From positions 1 to 64,000 of the forward strand of contig CAZTHL010000001.1 in the NCBI GenBank assembly GCA_964613585.1: a stretch of DNA of 64,000 bases, read 5' to 3'. Below are positions 32,653-42,365 of this stretch, piece by piece. This DNA comes from CAZTHL01 sp964613585 (lineage in GTDB: Bacteria; Pseudomonadota; Alphaproteobacteria; DSM-16000; Inquilinaceae). Position 1 is the first letter of the stretch. Every line of letters starts with the position of its first letter. Under the pieces are notes generated by a model. That model worked only from the letters and a program-made list of their open reading frames with translations, did no database searches and was not told where the DNA came from. A program made the translations under genes and the position numbers.

Positions 32653-34041
32653 ATGGCGGAACGGTGGTCGCCCGAAAGCTGGCGCTCGAAGCCGGCACGG
32701 CAGATGCCCGTCTATCCCGACGCGGCCGCGCTCGAGGCGGTCGAGGCGAGGCTGGCCGGCTATCCGCCGCTCGTGTTCGCAGGTGAGGCGCGCGAGCTCA
32801 AAGCGAAGCTCGCGCTGGTGGCCAAGGGGGACGGCTTCCTCCTCCAGGGCGGCGATTGCGCGGAGAGCTTCGCCGAGTTCCACCCGGACAAGATCCGCGA
32901 CACCTTTCGGGTGCTGCTGCAGATGGCCATCGTGCTGACCTATGGCAGCGCGACGCCGGTGGTCAAGGTGGGGCGCATGGCGGGACAGTTCGCCAAGCCG
33001 CGCTCGGCGGAGATGGAGACCTTGGACGGCCTCACCTTGCCGTCCTACCGCGGCGACATCGTCAATGCCTTCGACTTCGACGCCGCCGGGCGCGAGCCTG
33101 ATCCGGAGCGAATGGTCATGGCCTTCAACCAGGCCGCCGCCACGCTCAACCTGCTGCGGGCCTTCGCCCGCGGCGGCTACGCCGATCTCAACAAGATGCA
33201 CCAGTGGAACCTGGGCTTCGTCCGGCGCAGCGCCCAAGGGCGCCGCTACGAGGATCTCGCCAACCGGATCGACGAGACCCTGCAGTTCATGGCGGCCTGC
33301 GGCATCACCGCGGACAGCACGCCCGCCATCCGCGAGACCGACTTCTTCACGGCGCACGAGGCGTTGCTGCTCCCCTACGAGCAGGCCTTTGCGCGCGTTG
33401 ATAGCACGAGTCAAGAATGGTACGACTGCTCCGGGCACTTTCTATGGATCGGCGACCGGACCCGGCAGGCGGACGGCGCTCACGTCGAGTTCCTTCGTGG
33501 GGTGCGCAATCCGATTGGGATCAAGTGCGGTCCGGCGCTGGAGCCGGATGAGTTGATCCGCCTCACCGATATCCTCAATCCGGACGATGAGCCCGGCCGG
33601 CTCACGCTGATCAGCCGGATGGGCGCGAACAAGGTGGCACCGGCGCTGTCGCCGCTGGTCCGCCGTGTCCAGGAGGAGGGCCGCTCGGTCGTTTGGGTCT
33701 GCGATCCAATGCACGCCAACACCATCAAGTCGCGGACCGGCTTCAAGACCCGCCCGTTCGAGCAGATCCTGTCGGAGGTCGAGACCTTCTTCACGGTGCT
33801 GCGGGCGGAGGGGGCCTATCCGGGCGGCCTTCATGTGGAGATGACCGGCGAGGACGTCACGGAATGCACCGGCGGCGCGCAGCACATCACCGACCATCGG
33901 CTGGCCGAGCGCTATCACACCGCCTGTGACCCGCGACTGAACGCAGACCAGTCGCTCGAGCTGGCCTTTCTCACCGCCGAGTTGCTGAAGGACGGCCGCG
34001 CCGCCCGCGACCGCGAGCGCCGCTCGGCGGCGGCCGAGTAG
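32653..34041 (+). CDS. 3-deoxy-7-phosphoheptulonate synthase, class II
   Basis: The 462-residue protein is a type II DAHP synthase, the first enzyme of the shikimate pathway (erythrose-4-phosphate plus PEP). Recognisable parts are the N-terminal WSPESWRSKPARQMP, LQGGDCAESF (metal-binding cysteine), GRMAGQFAKPRS, DLNKMHQWNLGFV, SCHEAL-like TAHEALLLPYE, GIKCGP, SRMGANK and CDPMHANT. The start at 32653 has an AGGAGGAA ribosome binding site; the frame is open upstream to 32425 without family similarity. It is followed after three bases by the nicotinate phosphoribosyltransferase gene, so the two form an operon. Confidence 0.92.
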   Translation: MAERWSPESWRSKPARQMPVYPDAAALEAVEARLAGYPPLVFAGEARELKAKLALVAKGDGFLLQGGDCAESFAEFHPDKIRDTFRVLLQMAIVLTYGSATPVVKVGRMAGQFAKPRSAEMETLDGLTLPSYRGDIVNAFDFDAAGREPDPERMVMAFNQAAATLNLLRAFARGGYADLNKMHQWNLGFVRRSAQGRRYEDLANRIDETLQFMAACGITADSTPAIRETDFFTAHEALLLPYEQAFARVDSTSQEWYDCSGHFLWIGDRTRQADGAHVEFLRGVRNPIGIKCGPALEPDELIRLTDILNPDDEPGRLTLISRMGANKVAPALSPLVRRVQEEGRSVVWVCDPMHANTIKSRTGFKTRPFEQILSEVETFFTVLRAEGAYPGGLHVEMTGEDVTECTGGAQHITDHRLAERYHTACDPRLNADQSLELAFLTAELLKDGRAARDRERRSAAAE

Positions 34042-34044
34042 GTG

Positions 34045-35259
34045 ATGGAGGGTCGTCGGTCAGCCCCCGGGACGGCGGACGGCGACGACCGCGGCGATAC
34101 GCCCGCCACCGGACGGCGGGACCCCGCGACGGCGCCCGTGCGCCCCGCCGTGGACGAGATTGGACGCTGGACCGACACCTATTTCAAGCGGACCCGGGAG
34201 ACGGTCGGTCGGTTTGGGGACCAGCGCGCCACCTACGCCGTGTTCATGCGCCGGCCGGTGATCTCGGCGCCCCGTCTGGCCATGGAGTGGCTGGAGGCGG
34301 TCGCCCGCGCACGGGGCGTGGGATTCGAGATCGACGTCCGCTTTCCCGAGGGTAAATGGGTGGGGGCGGGTGAGCCGATCCTCTATGTGTCCGGCTCGTT
34401 GTACCACCTGTGCGACACGGAGACGATCTTCCTGCAGAAGCTGGGCCCGGCCTCGGTCGCCGCCTACAACGCCTACACCATGTGCGCCGAGCTGCCGCGC
34501 ATCGCCTTCCTGGCGATGGACGCCCGGCACTGCGCCGGCACCGAGATGGCCGAACTCATGGCCTACGCGGCCAGCGTCGGCTCGGCCCGGGCCCAGCGCA
34601 AGGACGGTGCGGTCGGCTTCGTCGGCAACGCGACCGACGCCACGGCTCATTTCTTCGGTCAGGCCGAAGGGCTGGGCACGATGCCTCACGCCCTGATCGG
34701 CTATGCCGGATCCACCGTGCGCGCGGCGGAGATGTTCCACGAGACGCACCCCGACCGGTCCCTGACGGTACTGGTCGACTATTTTGGCCGGGAGGTGACC
34801 GACAGCCTGGCGGTGTGCCGCCGGTTCCCCGAGCTTGCCGCCAGCGGTCATCTCAGCGTCAGGATCGACACTCCGGGCGGCCGGTATCTGGAAGGACTCG
34901 ATCCCCCAACCTCCTACGCTGTTCTCGAGCGGCACGTGCCGGAGTCGATCCGCGGCTATCGCACCGAGACCGAGCTGCGCTACCTGATCGGAACGGGTGT
35001 GTCGGCGGCGGCGGTGCACCATCTGCGCGATCGGCTCGACGATGCCGGCTTCCAGCGGGTACGGATCGTTGCCTCATCCGGATTCAATCCGGTGAAGTGC
35101 CGGGTGATGGCGCTGGCCAAGGCGCCGGTCGACGTGATCGGTACCGGCAGCTTCCTGCCGGAGGCATGGAGCGAGACCTACGCCACGGCCGATGTGGTCG
35201 AATACGACCGCGAGCCCCGGGTCAAGGTCGGCCGCGAGTTCCTGCTTCGGCGACCATGA
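34045..35259 (+). CDS. pncB: Nicotinate phosphoribosyltransferase
   Basis: The 404-residue protein belongs to the nicotinate/nicotinamide phosphoribosyltransferase family, which makes nicotinate mononucleotide for NAD salvage. Features include TDTYFKRTRETV near residue 50, the ligand-binding IAFLAMDARHC and YAASVGSARAQ region, VLVDYFGREVTDSL, VRIDTPGGRYL and the late SSGFNPVKC and DVIGTGSFLP motifs. The start is ATG 34045 or the GTG just before it, directly after the DAHP synthase stop. The N-terminal 35 residues are low-complexity. NAD synthetase lies 0.66 kb downstream, so NAD genes are grouped here. Confidence 0.85.
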   Translation: MEGRRSAPGTADGDDRGDTPATGRRDPATAPVRPAVDEIGRWTDTYFKRTRETVGRFGDQRATYAVFMRRPVISAPRLAMEWLEAVARARGVGFEIDVRFPEGKWVGAGEPILYVSGSLYHLCDTETIFLQKLGPASVAAYNAYTMCAELPRIAFLAMDARHCAGTEMAELMAYAASVGSARAQRKDGAVGFVGNATDATAHFFGQAEGLGTMPHALIGYAGSTVRAAEMFHETHPDRSLTVLVDYFGREVTDSLAVCRRFPELAASGHLSVRIDTPGGRYLEGLDPPTSYAVLERHVPESIRGYRTETELRYLIGTGVSAAAVHHLRDRLDDAGFQRVRIVASSGFNPVKCRVMALAKAPVDVIGTGSFLPEAWSETYATADVVEYDREPRVKVGREFLLRRP

Positions 35260-35265
35260 TGCCGG

Positions 35266-35835
35266 TCAGCGCGGCAGGTCGGCAGCCTTATTGCCATTGT
35301 CGCTTCCGACATCGTCGAGCGTGGTGGTCGCCGGACCGGGGGCGATCCAGCCGTGGTAGGGCCAGTTCGATGCCGGCAGCCGGAGCGGCCGGAGCCGATC
35401 GAGACCCGGCATCGGCCGGTCGCTCAGCAGGATCCCGCAGGGTGCCAGGAGGGACCCGAGCAGCGGGCCGATGGCGGCGGTCAGCCGGTGGTCGCGGTCG
35501 CGGTCCTCGCTGCCGATATCGGCATGTATCAGCGCGGCCTTGCCCCGAAGCCGATCGCGCGCGCCGGCCAGCGTGTCGCGAAAGTCGCCGAGAATGAGAC
35601 AATCCGGGTCCGGCACGCAGTCGGGCGGCGCATGCACGCTTCGGTCGAAGGCGAGAATCACGCGGCCGGGCAGCAGCCGCCGCAGATGGTCGAAGGTCCG
35701 CCCCTTGCCAAGGCCGACCTCTAGCACATATCCAGGTATGGGATTGATGCGTAGCGCCGCTATGGACAGGACGGTGCGCTGGGTGCTGAGCCGCGCAATC
35801 ATCCGGTCAAGCCGGCTGCCATGGCTCGGGCTCAC
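35266..35835 (-). CDS. Class I SAM-dependent methyltransferase (Methyltransf_17 type)
   Basis: The 189-residue protein resembles the PF12692 family: SRLDRMIARLSTQRTVL at the N-terminus, the SAM-binding strand YVLEVGLGKGRTFDHL, then VILAFDRSVHAPPDC, LILGDFRDTL and ALIHADIGS. The substrate of this family is unknown to me. The start is a GTG at 35835; an ATG at 35802 would also work. The gene is convergent with pncB (six bases apart) and divergent from nadE (86 bases between starts). Confidence 0.72.
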   Translation of the reverse strand: MSPSHGSRLDRMIARLSTQRTVLSIAALRINPIPGYVLEVGLGKGRTFDHLRRLLPGRVILAFDRSVHAPPDCVPDPDCLILGDFRDTLAGARDRLRGKAALIHADIGSEDRDRDHRLTAAIGPLLGSLLAPCGILLSDRPMPGLDRLRPLRLPASNWPYHGWIAPGPATTTLDDVGSDNGNKAADLPR

Positions 35836-35921
35836 GTCGATTTGGCCTGCGCCGGGCCGAATTGACAGGACCCGGTCGACTGATAGGCTTCCAGGGTCTG
35901 CTCGCTGCCGGGCCACGCGGG

Positions 35922-37586
35922 ATGACGGATGAACTGACAATAGCGCTTGCGCAACTGAACCCGGTGGTCGGGGCGATCGGCCGCAATGTTGACCGCTTGG
36001 TGGCCGCGTGCCGCGAGGCCGTCGGCCGCGGCGCGGATCTTGTGGTCGGCAGCGAACTGGCGGTGTCCGGCTATCCACCGGAGGACCTCGTGCTCAAGCC
36101 GTTCTTCGTGGAAACGGTCCGGCAGGAGGTAGAGCGGCTGGCGCGCGCCGTTGAGGATACTGGAGCAGGCCTTATCGTCGGCACGCCTTGGCCTCAGGAC
36201 GGCAAGGTCTACAACGCCGCCGTGCTGCTGACTGAAGGGAGGATCGCGGCGACGAGCCTCAAGCATCAGTTGCCGAACTATGGTGTCTTTGACGAGAAGC
36301 GGGTGTTCGCCGCGGGACCGCTGCCGATGCCGATCGAGTTCCGTGGGGTCCGGCTCGGCGTGCCGGTGTGCGAGGACATCTGGACGCCGGAAGTGGTGGC
36401 CTCGCTGGCCGAGGCCGGCGCGGAGATCCTGCTGGTGCCGAACGGCAGCCCTTTCGAGGTGGACAAGGCGAGCGTCCGGATCGATCTGGCTGATCGCCGG
36501 GTTCACGAGACCGGTCTGCCGCTGGCCTACGTAAATCAGACGGGCGGACAGGATGAGTTGGTCTTCGACGGCGCCTCCTTCGTGCTCGGTGCCGATCGGG
36601 CCGTGGCGGCCGTCCTGCCGGCGTTCGAGGAACATGTCGGCCTCACGCGGTGGCGCCGCAACTCCGGCGGCCGATGGGTCTGCGAGTCGGGTCCGATGGC
36701 GCCGGCGCCGGACGGGCTGGACAGCCTCTACTGTGCCATGATGGTGGGGGTGCGCGATTATGTCGACAAGAACGGCTTCCCTGGCGTGATTATCGGCCTC
36801 TCAGGGGGCATCGACAGCGCGCTGACGGCCGCGGTGGCTGTGGACGCCCTTGGGCGCGATCGGGTTCACTGTGTCATGATGCCCTCGCCCTACACGTCGG
36901 AGGCCAGCCTGGAAGACGCTCGGACGGCCGCCGGGCTGCTTGGCGTCCGGTACGACACGATCGGGATTGAGCCGGCGATGCGCGCCTTCGAGGCCATGCT
37001 GGGGCCGCGGTTCGAAGGGCTGCCGGCCGATATCACCGAGGAGAACATACAGTCCCGGGCCCGCGGCATCACCTTGATGGCGCTGTCGAACAAGTTCGGC
37101 CACATGCTGCTGACCACCGGCAACAAGTCCGAGGTCTCGGTCGGCTACGCAACCCTTTATGGCGACATGGCCGGTGGCTTCTCGGTGCTTAAGGACGTCT
37201 ACAAGACGACCGTGTTCGATCTGGCGCGGTGGCGAAATCAGGCTCGGCCCGATGGCGCGCGCGGGCCGGGCGGACGGGTGATCCCTGAGCGCATCATCTC
37301 GAAGCCCCCGTCGGCGGAACTGAAGCCGGACCAGCGCGACGAGGACAGCCTGCCTCCCTATGAGGTCCTCGACGATATCCTGAGTTGCCTGATCGAGCAG
37401 GAGATGGGCGCGCGGGACATCGTCGCGCGGGGCCACGACCCGGAAACGGTGAACCGGGTCTGGCGCATGCTGGACCGGGCGGAGTACAAGCGTCGGCAGG
37501 CGCCGCCGGGAGTCAAGCTCACGCGCCGCTCGTTCGGCCGTGACCGGCGCTACCCGATCACGAACGCCTTTACGAGTGTCATATAG
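35922..37586 (+). CDS. nadE: Glutamine-dependent NAD(+) synthetase
   Basis: The 554-residue two-domain enzyme makes NAD from deamido-NAD. The N-terminal nitrilase-like glutaminase domain has the triad E45 (GSELAVSG), K114 (LKHQLPN) and C150 (VCEDIW). The C-terminal synthetase domain has the P-loop SGGIDS at 294-299, TGNKSEVSVGY and LKDVYKTTVF. The ATG at 35922 is preferred over the upstream in-frame start at 35862. With pncB it completes the last steps of the nicotinate salvage route apart from NadD, which is not in the window. Confidence 0.93.
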   Translation: MTDELTIALAQLNPVVGAIGRNVDRLVAACREAVGRGADLVVGSELAVSGYPPEDLVLKPFFVETVRQEVERLARAVEDTGAGLIVGTPWPQDGKVYNAAVLLTEGRIAATSLKHQLPNYGVFDEKRVFAAGPLPMPIEFRGVRLGVPVCEDIWTPEVVASLAEAGAEILLVPNGSPFEVDKASVRIDLADRRVHETGLPLAYVNQTGGQDELVFDGASFVLGADRAVAAVLPAFEEHVGLTRWRRNSGGRWVCESGPMAPAPDGLDSLYCAMMVGVRDYVDKNGFPGVIIGLSGGIDSALTAAVAVDALGRDRVHCVMMPSPYTSEASLEDARTAAGLLGVRYDTIGIEPAMRAFEAMLGPRFEGLPADITEENIQSRARGITLMALSNKFGHMLLTTGNKSEVSVGYATLYGDMAGGFSVLKDVYKTTVFDLARWRNQARPDGARGPGGRVIPERIISKPPSAELKPDQRDEDSLPPYEVLDDILSCLIEQEMGARDIVARGHDPETVNRVWRMLDRAEYKRRQAPPGVKLTRRSFGRDRRYPITNAFTSVI

Positions 37587-37681
37587 CCCTCATGGAACGG
37601 TCCCGGTCACGTGCCGGGGTCGAAAAGCCGGCGTCCGGCCTGATCGGTCGGAATTGGCAAGGAGTCGCAAGAAGCCATCGA

Positions 37682-39025
37682 ATGACCGTCACCGTTCGCT
37701 TTGCCCCGAGCCCGACCGGGCTCCTTCATGTCGGAAACGCGCGGACGGCGCTGGTGACCTGCCTGTTCGCCCGCCAGCATCGCGGTACCTTTCTGCTGCG
37801 GCTGGACGACACGGATCTCGACCGATCGAGCGAGATGTTTGCCGAGGCGATCGAGGGTGATCTGGCGTGGCTCGGGCTGACCTGGGACCGCCGGGTCCGC
37901 CAATCGGACCGCCTCAGTCGGTATGAGTCGGCAGCCGAACTGCTCAAGGCCGACGGGCGGCTTTATCCCTGCTACGAGACTCCCGAGGAGTTGGCGCTCA
38001 AGCGGACCGTCCAGCTTCAGCGGCATCAGCCGCCCATCTACGATCGCGCAGCGCTGGCGCTCACCGACAGCGATCGTCGACGGCTCAAGGCCGAGGGCCG
38101 ACGCCCTCACTGGCGCTTCAAGCTGGATCATGAGCCCATCGAGTGGCACGACCACGTCCGCGGCCCGGTCCGCTTCCACGGCCGCGACCTGTCCGATCCC
38201 GTGGTCATCCGCGAGGATCGCCGGCCGCTCTACCATCTTTCCTCGGTGATCGACGATGCCGACTTTGGCATCACCGACGTGGTGCGGGGCGAGGACCATG
38301 TGGCCAACACCGCAGCGCATGTGCAGATGTTCCGGGCGCTCGGGGTCGAGCCGCCGAGATTTGCGCACTTGCCGCTGATCGCCGACGCGGAGGGCCGCGG
38401 TCTGTCCAAGCGGGAGGGCAGCCTCAGCATCCGGGCGCTACGCGAGGATGAGGGCGTGGAGGCGATGGCGATCAACAGCCTGCTCGCCCGGCTCGGCACC
38501 TCGGATCCGGTGGAACCGGTGATCGGGCTGGACGCGCTGATTGCGGGCTTCTCCTGGCGGAAGTTCGGCCGGGCGACCCCGCGCTTCGATCTCGATGAGC
38601 TGTCTCGGCTCAACGCCCGGCTGCTGCACGAACTGCCCTACGAGACGGTCGCGAGCCGCATCGCGGCGATGGGGGCCGGCGCGGTCGATGAAGCCTTCTG
38701 GGCGGCCGTGAGGCCGAATCTGACCCGCTTGTCCGATCTTCGGGACTGGATCGCGATCACCCGGGGTGAGATCGAGCCGGTCATCGTTGAGCCCGACCTC
38801 ACGGGGCGGGCGGCGTCGATGCTGCCGCAGGAGCCTTGGACCGAGAATACCTGGTCGGCCTGGACCGGTGCGGTCAAGCAGGCGACCGGAATCGGCGGGA
38901 AGGCATTGTTCCGGCCACTCCGGCTGGCGCTCACCGGTCGGGAGCACGGCCCGGAACTGAGGACGCTGCTCCCGCTCATCGGACGGCACCGCGCCACGGC
39001 CCGGCTGCGCGGCGAGGCGGCCTGA
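37682..39025 (+). CDS. gltX: Glutamyl-tRNA synthetase (second-type GltX)
   Basis: The 447-residue class I synthetase charges tRNA with glutamate. The HIGH-like motif is HVGN at residues 16-19 and the KMSKS-like motif is LSKRE at 241-245. The KREGSLSIR continuation is typical of the second alphaproteobacterial GltX (GluRS2), which often favours tRNA-Gln as part of the transamidation route. That specificity is inferred from family only. The ATG at 37682 starts the conserved N-terminus; it follows nadE at 95 bases. Confidence 0.9.
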   Translation: MTVTVRFAPSPTGLLHVGNARTALVTCLFARQHRGTFLLRLDDTDLDRSSEMFAEAIEGDLAWLGLTWDRRVRQSDRLSRYESAAELLKADGRLYPCYETPEELALKRTVQLQRHQPPIYDRAALALTDSDRRRLKAEGRRPHWRFKLDHEPIEWHDHVRGPVRFHGRDLSDPVVIREDRRPLYHLSSVIDDADFGITDVVRGEDHVANTAAHVQMFRALGVEPPRFAHLPLIADAEGRGLSKREGSLSIRALREDEGVEAMAINSLLARLGTSDPVEPVIGLDALIAGFSWRKFGRATPRFDLDELSRLNARLLHELPYETVASRIAAMGAGAVDEAFWAAVRPNLTRLSDLRDWIAITRGEIEPVIVEPDLTGRAASMLPQEPWTENTWSAWTGAVKQATGIGGKALFRPLRLALTGREHGPELRTLLPLIGRHRATARLRGEAA

Positions 39026-39029
39026 GCGG

Positions 39030-39045
39030 TGACGCGAAAGCGTCA
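39030..39045 (+). terminator. GAAA-loop hairpin after gltX
   Basis: TGACGC-GAAA-GCGTCA is a perfect 6-bp stem closed by a GNRA tetraloop, four bases behind the gltX stop codon. It is well placed for termination or mRNA 3' protection, but no T-tract follows directly. Confidence 0.5.
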
Positions 39046-39141
39046 AGGGTATGCCCCGATCCCGCCAAGTGCGCCATTTAAATACCTAGATTTTTATAGG
39101 ACCATGCGGCGGTGGCGCGTTGCGCAGATTGAGAGGACACG

Positions 39142-40878
39142 TTGTCGACAACCAGCAATGACGAGACGCCGCTCGCGGCCGTGTTCGTCGATGTTGAAAA
39201 CATGACCATGGACCGGCAGCCCGGGCGGCCCGAGTTTCACATAGGTCAGGTCATGGATCGCGTGAACGGTATGATGAGGCCGATCGTGCGGAAGGCGTAC
39301 GCGGACTGGTTTCGCCTGCGTGGCCTGCGCGATCCGTTTCTGCGGCACGGCTTCGATCAGGTGCAGACCACCTACATCAATCGATCGAAGAACACGCTCG
39401 ACATGCAGATGTGCGTCGACGCGATGGAGACCGTGCTGCTCGACCCGGCGATCAAGGCCGTGGTTCTGGTCACTGCCGACTCCGACTTCAGCCCGCTGGC
39501 GCGCTCCATTCGGCGCCACGGTCGGCGAGTCGTCGCCATAGGCTGGCTCGACAAGACCAACGCCGTGTTCCGCGGCCATTGCGATGAGTTCATCCCCTAC
39601 GAATCCCTGGCCGGGGTACCGGCCGAGGCTCAGGCGGTCCCGGCCGTGGCGGCGGCAGGCGTCCAACCGGCGCGTCCGATAGCCGGGCCGGGCCTGCCTG
39701 ACGGCGCCGAGGCGCCCGAGGCGACCCGTCCGCTGACCGCGCTCAATGGGACCATTGCCCGGCTGATTGCGCAGAACGGAGCCGGAGCCGGCATCCCTGC
39801 GCGCTTTCTGGCGGCGGCGCTCCGGCGAGAGGACGGTGGAGTCGAGACCACGGCCTTCGGCTTCCGCACCCTGAGTGGTCTGGTCAACGCGCATCCGCTG
39901 CTCCGGCGCGGGCCCGGCGCCGGCCCGGGCTTCACCGTCTACCTGCCCGGGGCGATGCGGATCGGGGACGTCGAGGACGGGCTGGCGCCGGTGGCCCCGG
40001 AGGAGGCGGCCCGCCGCATCGCCGAGGAGCCCGTGGGCTTTCTCGGGCGGGACGAGCAATACGACGTGCTCGACGCCCTGCATCAGGCGTTCGAGAAGGA
40101 GTCCGACACGTTCGAGCGGGGCCGGATCGTCGATCTCGCGGAGCAGGCACTGGACGGTGTCGGGCGCGCCGAGATCGAGCGGGTCGAGCGGCTGCTCTGG
40201 GAGGCGAAGGCGTATATCGTCGAGGAGCGCAACAGCCCCGATCCGATGACCTGGCTCGTCAGGCTCGGGACCCATGTCCGGGATTTCGACGATCTGGTGT
40301 TCGAGCATGACAAGCAGCTCATCGCCCGCGCCATTGCCGCCGGCATCGTCCTTGACGCCCGCGGCTGGTCGCGGCTGCTCGATGAGGACGATACCGACGC
40401 GGAGATCTTTGCGGATATGCTCGCCGACCTCGGCTTCAGCGACCCTGATTTCCCGGTCGAGCCGACCCGGGTCGCCGATCAGGAGGCAGCACCGGGACGC
40501 CAGCCCCCCGGCCGGGCCGGCACGCGGCCAGCGTGGCGCCCGGCACCGGCGCGTCCACGGCCGGTGGAGCGTGGCAATGGCCCCGGAACCGCCGATGCCC
40601 TTGGCCTCGACCCGCGTGACCTAGATGACGACTGGCTCGGCAGCTCGGCCAATGAGCGGCAGGACGTCGAACTCGACTTCACGCCACGGCTGCCCGAGGT
40701 GCGCCGTCCGCGGCCGCCGCGACCGGCCCGCCCGGCGGAGCCTGAGGCACCGCCGGCCGAGGAGGCGTCGTCGTCCGGCGAGGCGCCGGCGGAGGAGAGC
40801 GGCCATCGCCCGGCACGGCCGGACCATGTCCTGATGTCCCCCAGGGTGCGCCGCCCCTACGAGGATCGGCAGGACTGA
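39142..40878 (+). CDS. NYN-domain (PIN-like) ribonuclease family protein with OST-HTH-like domain
   Basis: The 578-residue protein begins with a NYN/LabA domain (about residues 10-150). Its acidic residues are D17 and E19 (VFVDVENM), D87 (TLDMQMCVDA) and D113/D115 (VTADSDFSPLA), the usual metal site of this nuclease fold. A second region (about 195-270, LTALNGTIARLIAQNGAG and FRTLSGLVNAHPLL) looks like an OST-HTH/LOTUS RNA-binding domain. The last 120 residues are disordered and rich in Pro, Arg and Glu. The start is a TTG with GAGAGGAC in front. It stands between gltX and cysS, which hints at RNA metabolism; the RNA target is unknown. Confidence 0.78.
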   Translation: MSTTSNDETPLAAVFVDVENMTMDRQPGRPEFHIGQVMDRVNGMMRPIVRKAYADWFRLRGLRDPFLRHGFDQVQTTYINRSKNTLDMQMCVDAMETVLLDPAIKAVVLVTADSDFSPLARSIRRHGRRVVAIGWLDKTNAVFRGHCDEFIPYESLAGVPAEAQAVPAVAAAGVQPARPIAGPGLPDGAEAPEATRPLTALNGTIARLIAQNGAGAGIPARFLAAALRREDGGVETTAFGFRTLSGLVNAHPLLRRGPGAGPGFTVYLPGAMRIGDVEDGLAPVAPEEAARRIAEEPVGFLGRDEQYDVLDALHQAFEKESDTFERGRIVDLAEQALDGVGRAEIERVERLLWEAKAYIVEERNSPDPMTWLVRLGTHVRDFDDLVFEHDKQLIARAIAAGIVLDARGWSRLLDEDDTDAEIFADMLADLGFSDPDFPVEPTRVADQEAAPGRQPPGRAGTRPAWRPAPARPRPVERGNGPGTADALGLDPRDLDDDWLGSSANERQDVELDFTPRLPEVRRPRPPRPARPAEPEAPPAEEASSSGEAPAEESGHRPARPDHVLMSPRVRRPYEDRQD

Positions 40879-40965
40879 GGCGCGCGGCACGACCGGACGT
40901 GGCCATCGCCGGCCGGGTCTGCTACGCCTGTCCAGAGCACCCGCAATCTCCCGCCGTCGCCGACC

Positions 40966-42360
40966 ATGACGCCTGTCCAGCTGTTCAACACCTTGAGCCG
41001 GCGCAAAGAGGTGTTCGAGCCGCTCGAGCCCGGTTCGGTCCGCATGTATGTCTGCGGGCCGACGGTCTACGACCTCGCGCATATCGGCAACGCCCGGCCG
41101 GTCGTCGTGTTCGACGTGCTGTTCCGGCTGCTGCGCGATCGCTACGGCGGCGGGCAGGTGACCTATGTCCGCAACATCACCGACGTCGACGACAAGATCA
41201 TCGAGGCGGCGCGCCGCAACGACGAGCCCATCGAGCGGGTGACCGCGCGGACAGCCACCGCCTACGCCGAGGACATGGCGGCCCTGGGTGCGCTTCAACC
41301 GACGTGCGAGCCGCGCGCCACCGGGCACATTGACGCCATGATCGCCATGATCTCTCGCCTGATCGAGAGCGGCCATGCCTACGCCGCCGAGGGCCACGTC
41401 CTGTTCGACGTGACTTCCATGGCTGATTACGGCCGGCTCTCCGGGCGCAGCCGCGAAGACCTGATCGCCGGCGCCCGTGTCGAGGTGGCGCCTTACAAGC
41501 GCGATCCGGCGGACTTCGTGCTCTGGAAGCCGGCGGGGGCCGACGAGCCGGGCTGGGACAGCCCGTGGGGCCGCGGCCGCCCGGGCTGGCACATCGAGTG
41601 CTCCGCCATGTCGGCCACGCATCTGGGGCCGGTCTTTGACATCCACGGCGGCGGCCTCGACCTCGTGTTCCCACACCATGAGAACGAGATTGCCCAGAGC
41701 CGCTGCGCCCACGGCACACCGCTTATGGCCAGATACTGGCTGCACAACGGCTATGTGATGGTCGAGGGCCAGAAGATGTCGAAGTCCCTCGGCAACTTCA
41801 TCACCGTGCGCGACCTGCTCGAGGAGCACCCGGGATTGGGCGAGGCGATCCGCCTGACCCTGCTCTCCGCACACTACCGGCAGCCGCTGGATTTCACCCT
41901 GGACAAGCTGCACGAGGCGACCGCGACCCTGGACCGGCTCTATGCCGCCTTGCGCGATGCCGCCCGCGTGAGGCCGGCCGAGAATGTCGAGCCCTCAGGC
42001 GTTCTGGAGGCGCTGGCCGACGACCTGAACACGCCAAGGGCGATCGCCGAGCTGCATGAGGCGGCGGGCCGGCTCAACCGCGCCGAAAGCAGCTCTGCCT
42101 GTGCGACGGCGAAGGCGGAACTCCTGGCCGGCGGCGGGCTGCTCGGGCTGCTGGGCCAGGACCCGGAGGCATGGCTCCAGCGTGGCGCGACGGACGGGCC
42201 CTCGGCCGAAGAGATCGAGACCGCGATCGGACGTCGTCGCGAGGCGCGAAAGGCCAAGGACTTTGCCGCTGCCGACCGCATTCGCGACGAGCTGTCGGCC
42301 CGTGGCGTCATCCTCGAGGACAAGCCGGGTGGCCTCACGGTCTGGCGGCGCGCGGGATAG
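40966..42360 (+). CDS. cysS: Cysteinyl-tRNA synthetase
   Basis: The 464-residue enzyme has the HIGN motif at 39-42, KMSKS at 270-274 and the zinc ligands C30 (YVCGPTVYD), C212 (WHIECSAM) and H237 (FPHHENE). All parts of a normal CysRS are present, including the C-terminal ARKAKDFAAADRIRDEL helix. The cimA gene follows after five bases, so the two are co-transcribed. Confidence 0.96.
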   Translation: MTPVQLFNTLSRRKEVFEPLEPGSVRMYVCGPTVYDLAHIGNARPVVVFDVLFRLLRDRYGGGQVTYVRNITDVDDKIIEAARRNDEPIERVTARTATAYAEDMAALGALQPTCEPRATGHIDAMIAMISRLIESGHAYAAEGHVLFDVTSMADYGRLSGRSREDLIAGARVEVAPYKRDPADFVLWKPAGADEPGWDSPWGRGRPGWHIECSAMSATHLGPVFDIHGGGLDLVFPHHENEIAQSRCAHGTPLMARYWLHNGYVMVEGQKMSKSLGNFITVRDLLEEHPGLGEAIRLTLLSAHYRQPLDFTLDKLHEATATLDRLYAALRDAARVRPAENVEPSGVLEALADDLNTPRAIAELHEAAGRLNRAESSSACATAKAELLAGGGLLGLLGQDPEAWLQRGATDGPSAEEIETAIGRRREARKAKDFAAADRIRDELSARGVILEDKPGGLTVWRRAG

Positions 42361-42365
42361 GGGTC

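Noticed and set aside
39030..39045. Attachment site or recombination site at the GAAA hairpin
   Set aside because: It is a simple stem directly after the gltX stop with no integrase or direct repeats nearby.
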